A program made the translations under genes and the position numbers. 64,000 bases of DNA. Origin: UBA2377 sp964429385. GTDB taxonomy: Bacteria; Verrucomicrobiota; Verrucomicrobiia; Opitutales; Opitutaceae. The DNA is taken from positions 107,396-171,395 of the forward strand of contig CAYSBR010000002.1 of assembly GCA_964429385.1 (NCBI GenBank), read 5' to 3'. This document shows positions 27,142 to 41,200 of the stretch, piece by piece. Under the pieces are notes generated by a model that worked only from the letters and a program-made list of their open reading frames with translations, searched no databases and had not been told where the DNA came from. The first letter of the stretch is position 1. Each line of letters starts with the position of its first letter.

Positions 27142-28704
27142 TCAGCGGGTGATGACTTCACCGGTGACGCCGCCGGGGCCGTCGTCGAGCAGATCGAGGT
27201 TGCGCTGCCGGAGGTAGGTCCCCTCGAGGATGGCAAATTCGGTGGCGCTGCGCTGGTATTCGATCAGCGCAGTGAGGGCGGTGGATCTGGCCTCGAAAAG
27301 GGTCTGTTCGGCATCGAGCACCTTGCGCGAATCGCTGCGGCCGAGATCGAGCGCCTCCAGCTCGGCATCGAGCAGGCGCTGGCCGACCTCGGCAACGGCG
27401 CGGTAGTTGCGGACCTGCTGTTCTTGGCTGTGCAGGCGCTTGATCATGGCGTTGAGGAGGTTGACGATTTCGATCTCAACCGCCTGCACTTCGAGCTCGG
27501 CGGCGCGGGAGCGGTTGCGGGCGGCGGACAGGGTATGGCGTTCGCGCAGACCGGCGAGAATCGGCACGCGCAGCTCGGCGCCGACATACCACGAGGGGTA
27601 GTCGCGACCGCGGAAATGATCGAGGGAGTCGGAAAACCGGTTGTCGAGGCCGTTGAGGCCGTAACCGGCCTTGAGATCGACCTGGGGCAGGCGCTGGTTG
27701 CGGGCGAAGCCCAGGCGGAGCTCTTCCTGTTTGGCGCGGCTGACCCGGCTCAGATAGGCGGGATGGTATTTGAAGGCTTCGTTGCGGCTGGTTTCCAGGC
27801 TCAGGGTGTCGGCGAGCCCCAGGGTGACTTCGTCAGAGGGCTTGAAGATCGCGGCTCCGACGGTTTCGGGCTCGCCAAAATAAACACGCAACAAGGAGGA
27901 GAGATCGATGACCTTCTGGAGGGCTTCCTGGGCCTGGGCGTTGCGGAGGGCGAGACCGGCCTCGGCCTGATAAACCTCGAGGTCGGACATGCGGCCGGCC
28001 TCAACCCGGGCCCGGTTGTCGGCCAGGATCTTGCGGCTGAGTTCGAGCGAGGCGTGGCGCAGCTCATGTTCACCGCTGGCGCGGACGAGATCCCAGTAGG
28101 TAAGCTCGGCCTGGGAGAGAATGGTGGTCAGCTGGCGGCGGGTCTCGTGGAGGGTGATCTCACTCTGGGCGGTGGCGAGGCGGAGCTGGGCGAGAGTGGC
28201 GGAGAAGCCGAAGCCTTTGAGCAGGGGTTGGGTGATGCTCACCCCGGCATAGGTTTCATATTCTTTGTTACCGGTGACCTGCAGATTGTTAGCTAGGTAG
28301 CGCGTCTGGCCGCCGAGACGAAGTTTGGCACCGGTTGGCAGGACGGTTTCGACGGCGGCGACGTAGATGTCGTTTTCCTCGTCAAAGACGGCTGTGGACT
28401 GGCTGAGGAAGCGCTCGCGGGTGTTCTGGCGACGGTTGGCTTCGCGGGTGAAGGAGGCGACGAACTGGGGCTCGAAGAGCCCTTTCTCGGCCTTGGCCTC
28501 ACTGCGGGCAGCGCTGAGAGTGAGGTGTTCGACCTGGATGCGCAGATTTTGGGCGATGATCCGTTGAAGAACATCGTCGCGGGAGAGGGGCTCGGTGGTG
28601 GCAGTCGCGGTCTGGCCAAGGGTGGTTGCGAACAGGAAAAGCAAGCCGCAGCCTGCGTGACGGAGTATGCCTAGTTTAGTCGCAGTCGGGGTATAAAAGC
28701 GCAT
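27142..28704 (-). CDS. TolC-like outer-membrane channel protein
   Basis: I start at 28704 (MRFYTPTATKLG), where a signal peptide follows directly (HAGCGLLFLFATTLGQTATA); the frame is open upstream to 28863 but that extension has no secretory features. The ~520-residue product has the two outer-membrane efflux repeats: long helices rich in Ala, Glu, Arg and Leu (LRLATAQSEITLHETRRQLTTILSQAELTYWDLV) and a second block ending ILEGTYLRQRN. Family members form trimers spanning the outer membrane and periplasm. First gene of the reverse operon and divergent from the giant protein gene, with 591 bases between. Confidence 0.88.
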   Translation of the reverse strand: MRFYTPTATKLGILRHAGCGLLFLFATTLGQTATATTEPLSRDDVLQRIIAQNLRIQVEHLTLSAARSEAKAEKGLFEPQFVASFTREANRRQNTRERFLSQSTAVFDEENDIYVAAVETVLPTGAKLRLGGQTRYLANNLQVTGNKEYETYAGVSITQPLLKGFGFSATLAQLRLATAQSEITLHETRRQLTTILSQAELTYWDLVRASGEHELRHASLELSRKILADNRARVEAGRMSDLEVYQAEAGLALRNAQAQEALQKVIDLSSLLRVYFGEPETVGAAIFKPSDEVTLGLADTLSLETSRNEAFKYHPAYLSRVSRAKQEELRLGFARNQRLPQVDLKAGYGLNGLDNRFSDSLDHFRGRDYPSWYVGAELRVPILAGLRERHTLSAARNRSRAAELEVQAVEIEIVNLLNAMIKRLHSQEQQVRNYRAVAEVGQRLLDAELEALDLGRSDSRKVLDAEQTLFEARSTALTALIEYQRSATEFAILEGTYLRQRNLDLLDDGPGGVTGEVITR

Positions 28705-29295
28705 AATGGTATGCTGGGTGGTTTGGGCCGGGTATGTTACTGCAGCGCAGGTCCTGAAACCCAACACACAGAATGGGGCAACGTGATTTGCGGCGAAGGT
28801 ATCAGGCTTGGCCACAACATGATGACTTTGTTTCAATGGATTTGCTTTAAGCGCAAGCCTCAATCGCCAAGGCTTTCCGCGCCCTCCATTTACATCAATA
28901 AGTAAAATCGAAGGGTGTGGGTGCCTCCCGATGTTGGGTGGCGATGGTGTTGCAAGGATTACGTTTCAAGTAAAGTCGCAGCCCTTTGGCGCGGTAGCGT
29001 CGGCAGGTTAACGGGACCCTAAGCCGGGCGGTTGGAGCATTTTCGATTCGTGCGTCAGGCCGCAGTGCAGGCCAGCCCGCTGGCGTGCGCGGTTCGGGCG
29101 TGCGCCAGTGCTGATCGCCGCGGACATTTCTCTTCCATCAAAGGTGGGGTTCGGAGCCCCAGTCCTACAGAGGGAAAAACCAAGGGGGTAACTTCATTTC
29201 ACTAAAGCAGAACGATTGCAATTTGGGGCTTGTCTCGCGCAGGAAAATAATCGGAATGCGCCGGAAGCCCTCCCCGGCTGGCGTCAGCTACCCCC
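28705..29295. promoter_or_regulatory. Divergent control region of exporter operon and giant gene
   Basis: 591 bases with no supported gene. Composition is mixed, with AT-rich patches near 28850-28910 and 29180-29230. Both the exporter operon and the giant gene must be transcribed from here. I see no strong sigma70-like boxes and no ribosome site ahead of the giant gene ATG. A degenerate REP lies at 29143-29169. Confidence 0.5.
29143..29169. repeat. Degenerate REP element
   Basis: GGTGGGGTTCGGAGCCCC followed by AGTCCTACA keeps the palindromic GGGGTTCGGAGCCCC core and CCTACA end of the REP at 1926-1952 with several substitutions. It lies upstream of the giant gene. Confidence 0.55.
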
Positions 29296-32200
29296 ATGTC
29301 TTCCCGTAATCACCATCTTCTGGAGCCGCTTGAGCAGCGCATCATGCTGTCGGCTTCGCTGGCCGGGGTGGCGGGGCTGGAGGCGGTCGGGACGGACCCG
29401 CTTCAGGGCGTCGAGACCATGCCGGCGGCGGAATCGGCCGGGGCGGTGGTCGAGGGCGAGGATATTTTCGACGGCATGCAGCCGATCACGGATGCGCCGG
29501 CCGCCACGGAACCCGAGGCGGCGCCGGCTCCCGCCGCGTTGACGCCCGCGCAGGAGGAGACGGAGCCGGAGACCGGGGCCACCCCGCCGGCTGACGTCGC
29601 GGTTCCTCCCGGCCCGGAAAAGACCTCTTCACTCCTTCAGCAGATGACCGCTTCACTGCTTACCGGCCAGGGGCCTCCAGCCTCCGGGGAGGATGATAGT
29701 GAAGCAAGTAACGAGGATTTCGCACCCATGGGGTTCGGATCCTTTGATTTTTCTCCCTTTTCAGAGGATGAGCCTGTCACTTGGACGGGCGGAACCGGCG
29801 ACTGGAATGTGGGCGCCAACTGGTCCACCGGGGTGGTTCCCGGCAGCGAGGACGCGGTGGTGATTGATGCCGCGGGCGCGACCATCACGGTGAATGAGGA
29901 TGTCACGATTGCGTCCCTGACGATCGTGGCGGGCACGGTGAACGTCGCCACCACTCGGATGCTGACGATCACCGGCGGGTTGACGGTGAATGCGGGCGCG
30001 ACCCTCACCCTGAACGGGTCGGGCAATGTCAGCGCCGGCCAGACGATCTTGGACGGGGCGCTTAACCTTAGTGTCAACGCCGGCAGCCGGACCCTGGATC
30101 TCGGGCCCTTGACCGGCGCCGGCACGCTGGCGCTGGTGTCAGGGGCGGCCGCCGTCACCCTGCCCGGGGCGGTGAACATGACCGGGACGATTGCGAACAC
30201 GGTTAATAATGATTCCCATCTGATTTTCGAGTCGGACGTCACCGTCGGCACATTGGTGGTGGGTAACAGCACGACGCTGGGTTTCGTCAGTCCGACCAGG
30301 ATGGCCTTCCAGGCCGGCCTGGTGGTCACCAACGAACTGCGCATGGGCGCGGGGCGGATTGAAGCGGCGGAGCTGGTGCTGCCGGCCGGCTCCCTGCTGA
30401 ACCTCACCTTGAATGGCACCAAGACCATTAATGTCGCGACGGTGACGATCGGCGGCGACTTCAACTGGACCACCGGCCTGCTCAGGGCCGCCAATGGATC
30501 CCTTTGGACGTTTGGGCCGACCGCCACCACGACGGTCACCGCCACGGTGACCCTGCAACCGCTCACTGCGATAGGCGAAGGAATCGACCCCTTCAGCTGG
30601 GTGAATCAGGGCAGCATGACCCTCAGCGGCTTCACGATGACGTTCCAAGGCGTGGACCTGAGCAACGCGGGGACGCTGGTCCTGACCCACAATCCCGGTT
30701 CTTTCGCCACGCTGAGGATCGACCGCCCCTACACCCAGAGCGGCGGCCGGACGGAGGTCATTGGCAACGCCACGTTCGGGGACTGGACCAACCGGCAGGT
30801 CTTCAATCTCAACGGCGGCGAGCTGCGGGGCACGGGCGAGCTGCAGGCGAACGTGATCAACGGGGGCACGATCCGTCCCGGCCTCAGCGACGGGACGCGG
30901 GGCGAACTGATGTTGATCGGCGATTCCTTCACGCAGCTCGCGACCGGCCGGGTCATCATCGAGGCGATCGGTTTTGGTGCGGGTCAGTTCAATGCTTTCC
31001 GCGCCAATCTCGGCTCGGCGGAGCCCACTTTTGGCGGCACTTTCGAGTTTGCGCCGCTGCCCGGCTTTGCGACCCATCAGGGCACCTCCGCCCATGTGTT
31101 GAAGTTTTTCAACAATCCCGCCCTCGACTTCCCCTCCCTGGTCGGGCTGACCCCCGAGGGTTACACGTTTGAGCTGCAAGCCATCACCGAAGGCGCCGTG
31201 AGGGGCTACAACCTGCGGGCCAACGCGGCCCCGGCGCATGACACCCGGGCCTGGGATGGCGGCGGCGACGGGGTTTCCTTCCACGATCCGCTGAACTGGG
31301 AGGATGACCTGCTGCCCAATATCCTCGAAACCGCGGTGATCGCCCCGCTGGCGCCGGTGACGGTGATCGCCGACCAGAATATCGCGGTCAACGGCCTGGT
31401 CCTGGGCGGCGCGGCGACGCTCGCCCTGGGCAGCCGGACACTGACCAGCACCAGTGAGATTGTTGTCGGGAACGGCGGCACGCTGCGCGTCGAGGGCGGC
31501 ACGGTGAGCGGGGCGCTGCGCACCGAGGCCGGCGGCACGGTGGTCAGCCGCGGCGGCACCTTCAATCACCTGACGGCCAACCTCGGCCGGTTCGAGGTGC
31601 AGGCGGGCACGACGGTTTGGAATTGGGCCGCGGGGGTGATGAACGGCGGTCTCACTCAAGCGGGTGAATTGGTGCTGGGCGATTCCACCGGCACGGTCCG
31701 GCTGGAAACCAACCGGTCGGTGCTCAACACCGGGACCATCCAGGCCGGGGGTGCGGCGCTCATCACCTGGCATTCCAATGCCTTTGTCAGGAATGAAGGT
31801 CTCTGGGACCAAAGCGGAGCCAGTCTCACCCTGTCCAATACCTCCAACCTCTCCATGACTTATGCCAATTATGGCCGGATGGAGTTGCGGGATGGGGCTT
31901 TGCTGCATGTCACCCGCTTCAACCCCGGCAACCCCGGTCTCTCTCCTCAGCAGAACTTTACCAATTATGGTGAGTTGTGGGTGGATGCCACCAGCGAACT
32001 CAGGGTCGGCCCCGCCGCCGGTTCGCAATTCCTCACCTCGACCGAAAGCCGCACCCAGATTGATGGCACGCTGACCGTGCCCATGGCGGTGGTGATGTTG
32101 GACGGCTGGCTGGGCGGCCGCGGCACGATTACCGGCGACTTGCGCAACCTGCATAGCACCGTGGCCCCCGGCGCCGACCTCCTGAGCGGCGGCACCCGCG

Positions 32201-35200
32201 CCACCGCCGGCACGTTGACGGTCATGGGCGATTACAGTCACGTTCCCCCGTTTGGGGGCACACCCGCGGGGGAGTGGAGCCGGCTGGAAGTGGAGATTTT
32301 TGTGAACGCGGGCGTTGCGTCCATTGATCGGCTGGTGGCGGCCAATGCCACGGTGGACGGGCGGCTGGTCGTGACCGGGCTGGACGGCTTGGACGAGACC
32401 ATCGGACCCTTCCTCGAAACCACCGCCGGCTCCGTGCAGGGCGTCTTCTCCATCATTGAGCCCAACGGCTTCACCCTGGGCAGTTGGGTGACGGTCAATG
32501 ATGGCCTCAACTCGGCATGGAGCCTGACGGTGGCCGCGCCGGGCGCCGGCACGCACGTCTGGCTCGGGGGCGCCGGCTTCTGGAGCGAGGGGGTCCACTG
32601 GTCCACCGGCACCGCGCCGGGCGCCGGGGCCCAGGTGGCCATCGGCGGCGGCACCGTGATCCTGGACGTGGCGGACGTGGCCTTGAGCCGGCTGGAGCTG
32701 GCGGGTGGCGCGCTGATCGGCGCGGGCGCGCTCACGGTGGTGGATGCCCTGTTGTGGCAGGGCGGCCGACTGGGCGGCGCGGTAAGCCTGACCACGGGAG
32801 AGGGCGCCACCACCGTCTGGTCCGCTGTCGACTCCCTGACCCTTGGCGACACGGCGATTTTCACCCTTGGCGGCGACCTGCGGCTGGACGACGGGGCAAC
32901 CCTGCGGGTGGATGCGGGCGCGCCTCGGCTGGTCGTGGCAGCGGAGGGGAGCCTGCACTTGCGGCATACCGTCGTCGAGACCGTGGGTGGCGCCAGCCTG
33001 GAAATGGAGAATCATGGCTACATCTGGGTGGAAAGCGATCTGGACTGGCCCGGCGTCACCTTGATCAACCGTGGTGCGGTCGAAGTTAATGGGAGCCCGG
33101 ATATTCATCTGCGACGGCTGGAGCAGCACGCGGGCGCTTGGAATCTCCAGTGGCCGTATAGCTTCGCCCTGACCGTGACCGACGGGCTGCTAGTGGCCGG
33201 CGGTCTCTTTGTGGCGCCTTCCATTGAAGGCGATGTCACGGTCACCGGCGGCACCTACCAGGTTGCGAGCCAGAACGGTTACATTGACGGCCGCTTCCGC
33301 CTGGAAGCCGGCGGCACGCTGCAGCTCCTGATGATCAACGTGGAAGGTTACACCTTGGCGCACCTCGACGCCTCGGAGGTGGAACTGCTCGGGGGCGGCC
33401 TCGAAATCGGCCTAGGCGAAGAGGGGATGGCTTGGGACGACTTTCTGGGAAATGATTACGACATCCTCTACAGTGGTGACGGCAACCCTACCGGGAACTT
33501 TGGCTCCGTTGTGGCGCTGAATTACAACGGCGGGGTTGCGGCTGGCATCCTGCTCGCAGTCGAGAGGGAGAGCGAAGGCAGTAGCACTTGGATGGTCCTC
33601 CAGGTCGAAGGCATTCCGCAGGTCATCACATGGGTGGGGGGAACGGGAGCGTGGAATAATCCTGCCAACTGGGATCTCGGCGTGGTTCCGCGCCGCATCG
33701 ACCACGTCATCATCACCGGCGGACAGATCGAGGTGCCGGAGGAATACTACTCCATCACCATCGGTTCACTGGAGATGACTGGCGGCACCTTGAGATCAGT
33801 TGCGGATTGGCCTCCGCGCATCTCCCTGCTCGGCGCCAGTATGGACAGCGTGGTTAGCAATGCGACCCTCGACCGGATCGATCTTATCGTCGAGGAAGGG
33901 GCCGTGCTCTCCCTCACAGGGGATGTCAGCTTCCTTAATAGTGGCGCGTTTGCCGTGAATTCGGGCGGCGTGCTCATCATGGAGAATGCGAATGTGGTTT
34001 TCGACGACGGCGACGTTTACCCCACGATTTATGGACAGCTTGTATTCCGGGGTGAATCCGGGGTTACGGTGACCGGTAATGTTTCCATGTCCGCTTACTA
34101 TGGCTGGGGTGCGACGGACACCCGGGTGCAGGTGGAAACCGCGGTGAACTTCGTCCAGGGCTCGTTTAGCGCGGATTATCAGACCGCGCTGCGGATTGCT
34201 GCCGGCGCATCGCTGACCTTGGGAGGAAATTTTAGTCTCTACGGCGGTCGCTTGGAAATTCTTACCGATGAATCTTCCGGCACTTTCCGCGCCGGCCGGC
34301 TGAATGTGCTGGGCACGGCCAGTCTCGAAGGCACGGTTCAGGTCTGGTCCGATGGCGTGCTCACCGCTGCCGGCAGCCAGTCCCGGATGTTGATTGAGGC
34401 CGGCAGTTTGTCGATGGGCTTGAGCACGATCACCTTTGAGGGCTTCCCTGATGGCTACACGCCTACGCACAGCTTCACCGGCACGACTCTGACCTTGGAG
34501 GTGGCGCCGGCTGCGCCCGGGGCGTTCGACGAGCTGATCGGCGACTTCAACGATGGCATCGCGCTGCTGCTCGGCCGGCTCGCGGACTGGTTCGGTGCGT
34601 TCAACCTCGCTTCCGGCACGTTCACATTGCTGCCCGATGAACTGCATGATCTGTTCGGGCTCGACGCGGTCGCCGACGAGGTGGACCTGCCGATCCTCGG
34701 CGGATTGCCGCAAACCGTGGGTGAGTTGGAGACCGCGCTCATCAATCTTGGCTACACGGTGGAAGACGTGGCGGAGGATATGCTGAGGGTCCGGATTGAT
34801 CTCTCTTATGACGACCTGACGGTGGCGGCTGGTTTCACCGGTGAGGTATTCAATCTGGTGGGTCTTGATGGGCTGGCGACCGTGGATGCCGACAGCCTGC
34901 CGGCGACGCTGCCCTGGACGGCCAATCTCAGTCTCTCGCTGGTCTTCGGCGTGGACGCCGCCGGGTTCTACCTCGACGGAGAAAGCTCATTGAGCCTCGG
35001 CATCTGGCTGGAAGAAACCGCACTGGCTCTCGTGGCACAGGCCGGTGGTTTGGCGGAGGTTGCTCTGACCGGCAGCGCGGCTCTGAACGGCTCGGTCACC
35101 CTCCACACCCATAATTACGCAGCCCGCTACCGGGCGACCGATCTCGATGGCGATCCGGCGTCACTCCTCCGCGAAGGCGCCGACCTCCGGGGCGAACTCG

Positions 35201-38200
35201 CGCTGGCGCTTGCGCTGCCCTATCTGGATCTGACCTACAGCCTGGATTGGAGGGCGGAGACAGAGGGGGGCATCGCCACGGAACATGACGCCGCGCTCGC
35301 CGGCGAACTCCGCCTGCCCGGACTCAGAACCGGGGATGGCGCCGAGGATGCTGTGCTGGCCCTCACCGGCACGCGCACCGCCGAAGGGTGGGCGTTGACG
35401 GGCTCGGCGACGAATCTGCGGCTCGATGGCTATGGCGTCAGCAGTCTGTATATTACGGTCGAACTTTCGCCCACCGGTTACGCCGGCAGCGGTGGCGGCA
35501 CGATTCTGGTGATGGGAGACGTGAGCGTGGCGGTGGAGTTCACCCTCACCTTTGATGATGCGGGTTATGAGATTGCGGGCTTCTTTGCCTCGGACTCATT
35601 CACGGTCGGTGGCGGCACGCCCTTCCTCTGGGTGGAAAGCCCCGACTATTCCTTCTCGGCCTCCGCCACCGGCGGCAGTTTCAATTCCGCCACGCTGAGC
35701 GTCGTCGCGCTTCAGGCCGTGCTCCTGCCTGTGATGACCCCTTGGCCACCGACCGGCCCTCTCCAGGCCAATGATGTCGCCGGCACACTCAGCGCCTCGG
35801 GTCGGTTGCAGTTGTCCGCTGCCACGGTCACCGGGTACTTCGGCGAAGGCCTGCAACTGTTCGCCGAGGGCGACGCCGGCACCGCCACTCCGGCGCTGGT
35901 CATTGATATTGATCCGGTGGCCACGGATCCCGACAGCGTCTTCGCCACGCTCGCCGGCCTGAGCCTCACGACGCCCACTTTGCTGATTGGTGCGCTCGCG
36001 GTCATGCAACTGCAGGTCCGCCGCAACGGCTTTACGCTCACCGCTTCCGGTGCGCTTCCGGGCGACGCCCGGCTGCATCTTGGCGATCCGGTTCTGGTCG
36101 AGGTGGCCGGCCTCACCCTGGAGGTTGAAGTCACCTACACGGCGGCAGCCGGGCTCACCGGCGAGGTTACGCTCGCGGCCAGCGAAGCCGCCCTGTTCCC
36201 GGATCTGGCCACGCCGGCCATTGATGGGGTGGCCACGCTCACCGGCCTGACCGGCCGGATTGACCTGGAGACGGGAGCCTTCGATCTGGCGGCGGGCACC
36301 TTCACCCTGATCGCGGGTGATCACCTGCAGCTGACGGCGGCGACCGCGGGGGAGGTTGAGGCCGCCCGCCTGGTCTGGGATCCGGAGGAAACGAATCCGG
36401 AGGCGGTCATCCTTACCGTGAACCACCTGTCCGTGGCCCTGCCCGGATTGCTGGAGCCCGGCACACCGCTGCCGACCATCGAACTGCTGGAAGTGCGGCG
36501 CAACGGCTTCACGGCCACGGCGGCCTTCTCGCTCCCCGGCGAGACCCTGTCGCTGGGCGACCCGGTGCTGATTGTGATCGCGGATCCGGACTTCACCCTG
36601 GAAGTGGAGGCCACCCGGAACAACGCGGATGAAATCGAGCTGTCGGCTTCCCTGGCCATCACGGCCGGCAGCGCGACCTTCGCCGGGCCCGCCTCGGTCT
36701 CGTTCACCCTCGGTGACGACGACACCGGCGACGCGACGCCCGGCGTCGCCAGCCTGCTCGACCTGTCCACCGGCGCCTTCACCCTCACGGCCCGCCAGGT
36801 GCTGTTCACGCTGGGCGGCATCGTCACGGGTGAAATCAACGGCCATGATGAAGACCAGGGCGGCGAGTCGGTCTATGTGCCCGCCGTGACCCTGGGCTAT
36901 GATCCGACCGCGCCCCCGTCCTCGACGCTGCTCAGCATTGCGGCGGTTGAGGCGGAGCTCACCGCCCTGGCCTTCAACGGGCTGGCGCCGCAGGTGACGC
37001 TGACCGGCCTGAGCGTCACGCAGGGCGGCGACTGGTCCCTCGCCAGCGCCAGTGTCACGCTGCCCGCCGGTTATGCCGGGGTTTACCGGCTCGGGGTCCT
37101 TCCCTTCCAGCTCGACGGCGTTGCCCTCACTTTCACCACGCCGGGCGATTTCTCGCTCTATGAACTCGAGGTCACCGGCCGGTTCGACCTCACCGGGCTC
37201 AGTCTCGGCTTCACCCCCGTCGTTTACATCGGCGACCCGGCCCTGATCGGGACCGGGGATCCCGGGCTGATCACCGTGCGGCCGGGCGACGTGGTGGCGT
37301 TCAGTTTCCTCCTGGATGCGCCCGGCCTGCTGGCCGGCCAGTTCATGCCGCTGAACTTCGGGCCGATCACCCTGGGCATCGAGGGGCTGAACATCGCGGG
37401 CATCACCTTCGACGGCCAGATCAGCTTCGGCGCCTTCGTCGGCGGGGTGCTGGTGCCGCTGTCGGGTGGGTTCGATGTCAGCGGCTTCCTCATCATCACC
37501 GGGGGCGACGATGTGCCGCTGGCTGCGCAGATCGACCTGGGCGGCAACTTCAGCTTCCCGTCGGCCGATGTCACCCGGCTGGAGCTGGACGTGCGCTTTG
37601 ATTTCGAGGGCGGGGCTCTCGATCTCGAACTCGCCTTCACCTACACGGGGGGGTTGGGCGCGGCGCCCTTCTTCGATCTGGCCTTCGCGGCGAGCCTGGA
37701 CCGGCTCACGCTGCAGGACATCGTGTTCGAGTTCCCCGGCCTGTTCCGCATCAGCATCGGGGAAATTTCCCTCACGCTCGATCCCGGCCCGGGCGACCCG
37801 GTGGCGACCTCGACCGATGTGCTCCTCGAATTCCTCGCCTTCCCCGGCTTCGGCCCGATCTCGCTCGGATTCATCGAACTCTACCGCAGCGGCGCAGAGA
37901 TCGACGGCTTCATCTTGCGCAACCTGCTGCTGGTCTTCTCCGCCGAACTGGAGACGGGCGAGGGGATCACGCTGGTCCGGCTGGTCGATCCCCGGCTGGT
38001 GATCGACGAGCTCAGCTACCTCGACGGCGACCTGGAGGGCGCCATCGGCTTTGACGCCATCGCGGCGATCCTGTTGCCCGATGCCGATCCGGACGTGTTC
38101 ACCGCGCGCGGCGAGGGCGCCGATCCGCTCGACCGCGGGGTCACGGGCGGGCTCGATCTCGCCACCGGCGCGCTGAGCCTGGCGGCCGACCGCTTTGCCG

Positions 38201-41200
38201 CGACCTTCGGCGGCGCCGTGGCCATCACGGGCGAGGATTTCGCCTTCCATTATGATCCGGTGGTCACGGATATTACGGCTCCCGTCCTGACCGTGGGCTC
38301 GGCCACGGCGGTCGCCACCGATTTCCCGGAACTGGGCGCGGGCGTGCTCACCGGCCTCGTCATCACCCGCGGCAGCGCGGGCTTCGAGAGCCTCACCTTC
38401 GACGCGGGCGCCGCGAACCTCCGGGACGTGCTCGCCTTCGACGCGCTGTCGCTGGCCTTCACCGGCGTCACCTACACCTACGCGAGCGCCACGCTGGCCG
38501 GCACCGCCACCCTGAGCGCCGCCACGGCCGCACTCTTCCCCGGCGGCACGGCCTTCTCGGCCACGGCGCACGCGCTGGCCGGCACCTTCGATCTGCAGGC
38601 GGGTCTCGACTCGCTCGTGATCACCGCGGACGAGCTTGAGGTGATGGTCCACGACCGGCTCCGGCTTTTCGCGGAGGACGTCAGCTTTGCCTTCGCCAGC
38701 CACACGGTGGCGACGCTGGCGACGGTCGAGGCGACGCTGCCGGACTTCCCCGGCCTCGGCGCCGCGACGATCAGCGAGCTGGTCATCACCCGCGACGGCT
38801 TCACGGCGGGCAGCGCGGCCTTCGGCCCGGCGGACCTGGACCGCGGCCCGCTACAATTCTCGGCGCTCACCGCGACCCTGGCCGCCATCGCCTACGACCG
38901 CGTCGCGGGTTTCACGGCGGGCGAGCTGGTCCTGGCGGCGGAGAGCGTGGCGCTCTTTCCGGGCAGTTCCGCCGTCACGGCGGCGATGACCGGCGTGACC
39001 GCGACGATCCGCTTCACCGAGCCCGCCGCGCCGCTGGAGCTCTCCGCGGCGTCCTTCACCCTGACCGCGGGCCGGGCGCTGCACGTCACCGGCGGGCCGC
39101 TCAGCTTCACCCTGGGCGCGGGCAGCGATTTTACGCTCACAGTCACGGCCGCGGTCGCCTCGAGCCCGCTGCTCCCGGCCGTCACCGCCACCCTCGACAC
39201 ACTGACCGTCACCCAGGACGGCTTCACGCTGGCGGGCCTGATCCTCGAAGCCGGCAGCGCCACGGTGGCGGGCCTGCTCAGCGTGACGGACCTGCGCCTG
39301 ACGCTGGCCAATCTGGTCTTCCAGCCCGGCGTGCCGCTGCTCGGTATGGTGGGCTTCACCGCCAGCTCCGCCATTGTGTTGCCCGCGCTTGGCGCGATGG
39401 CACCTCGGCTCACGGATGATGACGCGGCTGATGGGATCCCGGGCATCAGCGGAGAACTCGATCTCGCCACCGGTGCGCTTACCATCGAGGCCCGCCGGCT
39501 GGAGATTACCCTCGGCGATCTCATCGTTCTGGAAGCGGTCGCTTCCGCGACAGAGCCGGCGCTGCGTCTCGTGGATGATCCGGCGGCGGCCCCGGACAGT
39601 GCGCTGTTCACCATCGCCGCGGCGGTCGCGACGATCCCGGCGCTCGCGGTCAACGACCTCGCCCCGGCGGTGACGTTCACGGATTTCGGCCTGCGGCGCG
39701 ACGGGCGCTACTTCCAGAGCGGCGCGGTCATTGATCTGCCCCCGGGCTACCGGACGGCGGCGGGGCTCGGCGGCATCCTGCCGTTTGAAATCACCCAGCT
39801 GGCGGTGGATTTCCCCGATCCCGACAACCTCGACAGCTTCACGTTCTCGGTCACCGGCACCTTCGACCTCGCAAGCCTCGGCCTGCCCTTCGATCCCATC
39901 CTTTACATCGGCGATCCGACGTTGATCGGCAGCGGTTCGTCCGACCTGGTCACCATCCTGCCCGGCGATGCCGCCAGCCTGACGCTGGAGCTGGATGTGA
40001 TCTCCCTGCGCGACGGCCGCATCGCGCCGGTGGCCTTCGGCCCGGTGACGCTGGGGGTGGAAAATCTCGACCTCGGCGGCACCGTGGTTTCCGGCGTGAT
40101 CGAGCTGGGCCGGTTCGAGGATGGCGAACTGCAGCCGCTGCCGGGCGCCGCGGCCAATGTCACTGGTCGGTTCACCATCGTGTCCTCGACGGACGGCTCG
40201 CTGGAGATCGACGCGACGATCGAGCTCGCGGGCACCATCGAGACCCTCGCCGCCGGGCTCACGCGGCTCGCGCTCACCGGCGTGGTCGCGGGCTCCGGCG
40301 AAGCCGGCTCGGCCTCGGGCGGCGTGGAGATCACCTTCGAGCTGACGTTCACCTTCACCGCGCAGGAGGCCGCGCCGTTCCTCACGGCGGAGGTCGAGGG
40401 CCGGTTCCTCAGCATCGCCTTCACGGATGTCACCATCGACCTCGGCTTCATCATCATTTACGCCGGCCGGGTCGAGATGGTCTTCAGTCCCGCGCCGGGC
40501 GATCCGCAGTATCTCCTCAGCGAGATCGTGATCGAATTCCCCGCTTACGAGACGTTGAGCGGTACGAGCGCCGATCTCATCGCGATGTTTGCGGACCGTT
40601 TTGTGATCGAGGGGCTTGCGATCGAGCTCACCGGATCGCTTTTCCCGGACAATAGCTTTGTCGAACTCACCGATCTGGCGGCCACGATTGACGCCGAGAT
40701 CGGCTATGTGCGGAACGGCAACACCTTCTCCGACTTCGAGCTGCTGAGCGGCGGCGTGAGCTTCACGGTTGGCGAATTGAGTCTCTTCTCGGGCTCAACC
40801 ACCTTCACGGCCCGGGCGACCAATCTCGCGGGCACGCTGGATACGGCGACCGGCGAGCTGACGCTCGCGGCGGAGTCCTTCACCGCCGAGGTCGTGGACG
40901 TGATCTCGCTCGCGCTGCTCAATGTCGAGCTCTACCTCGGCAACGCACCCAACCGGCCGGTCCTGCAGGTTGCCACCGCCACGGCCACGATTTCCGCCCT
41001 CGATGATCTGGCCTTCACGGTGACCAACCTCACTTTGAGCCGTGGTGGCGAGTTCACGCTCGACAGTGCGGTGCTGGCGGCGCCGGGAGGGGTGCTGGCC
41101 TCGTTTGGACTCGGGGGACTGCTGCCGTTTGATATCACCGGGGTTGAGCTGGACTTCACCGAGAACCGGCTGGACCGGGTCGAGGTGACGGTGACTGGCA

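Noticed and set aside
30139..38703. Reverse-strand open frames of 996 and 1,035 codons antisense to the giant gene
   Set aside because: They are Arg/His/Gln/Pro-rich, have no domains and sit codon-for-codon opposite a repetitive high-GC gene, which suppresses stop codons on the other strand.
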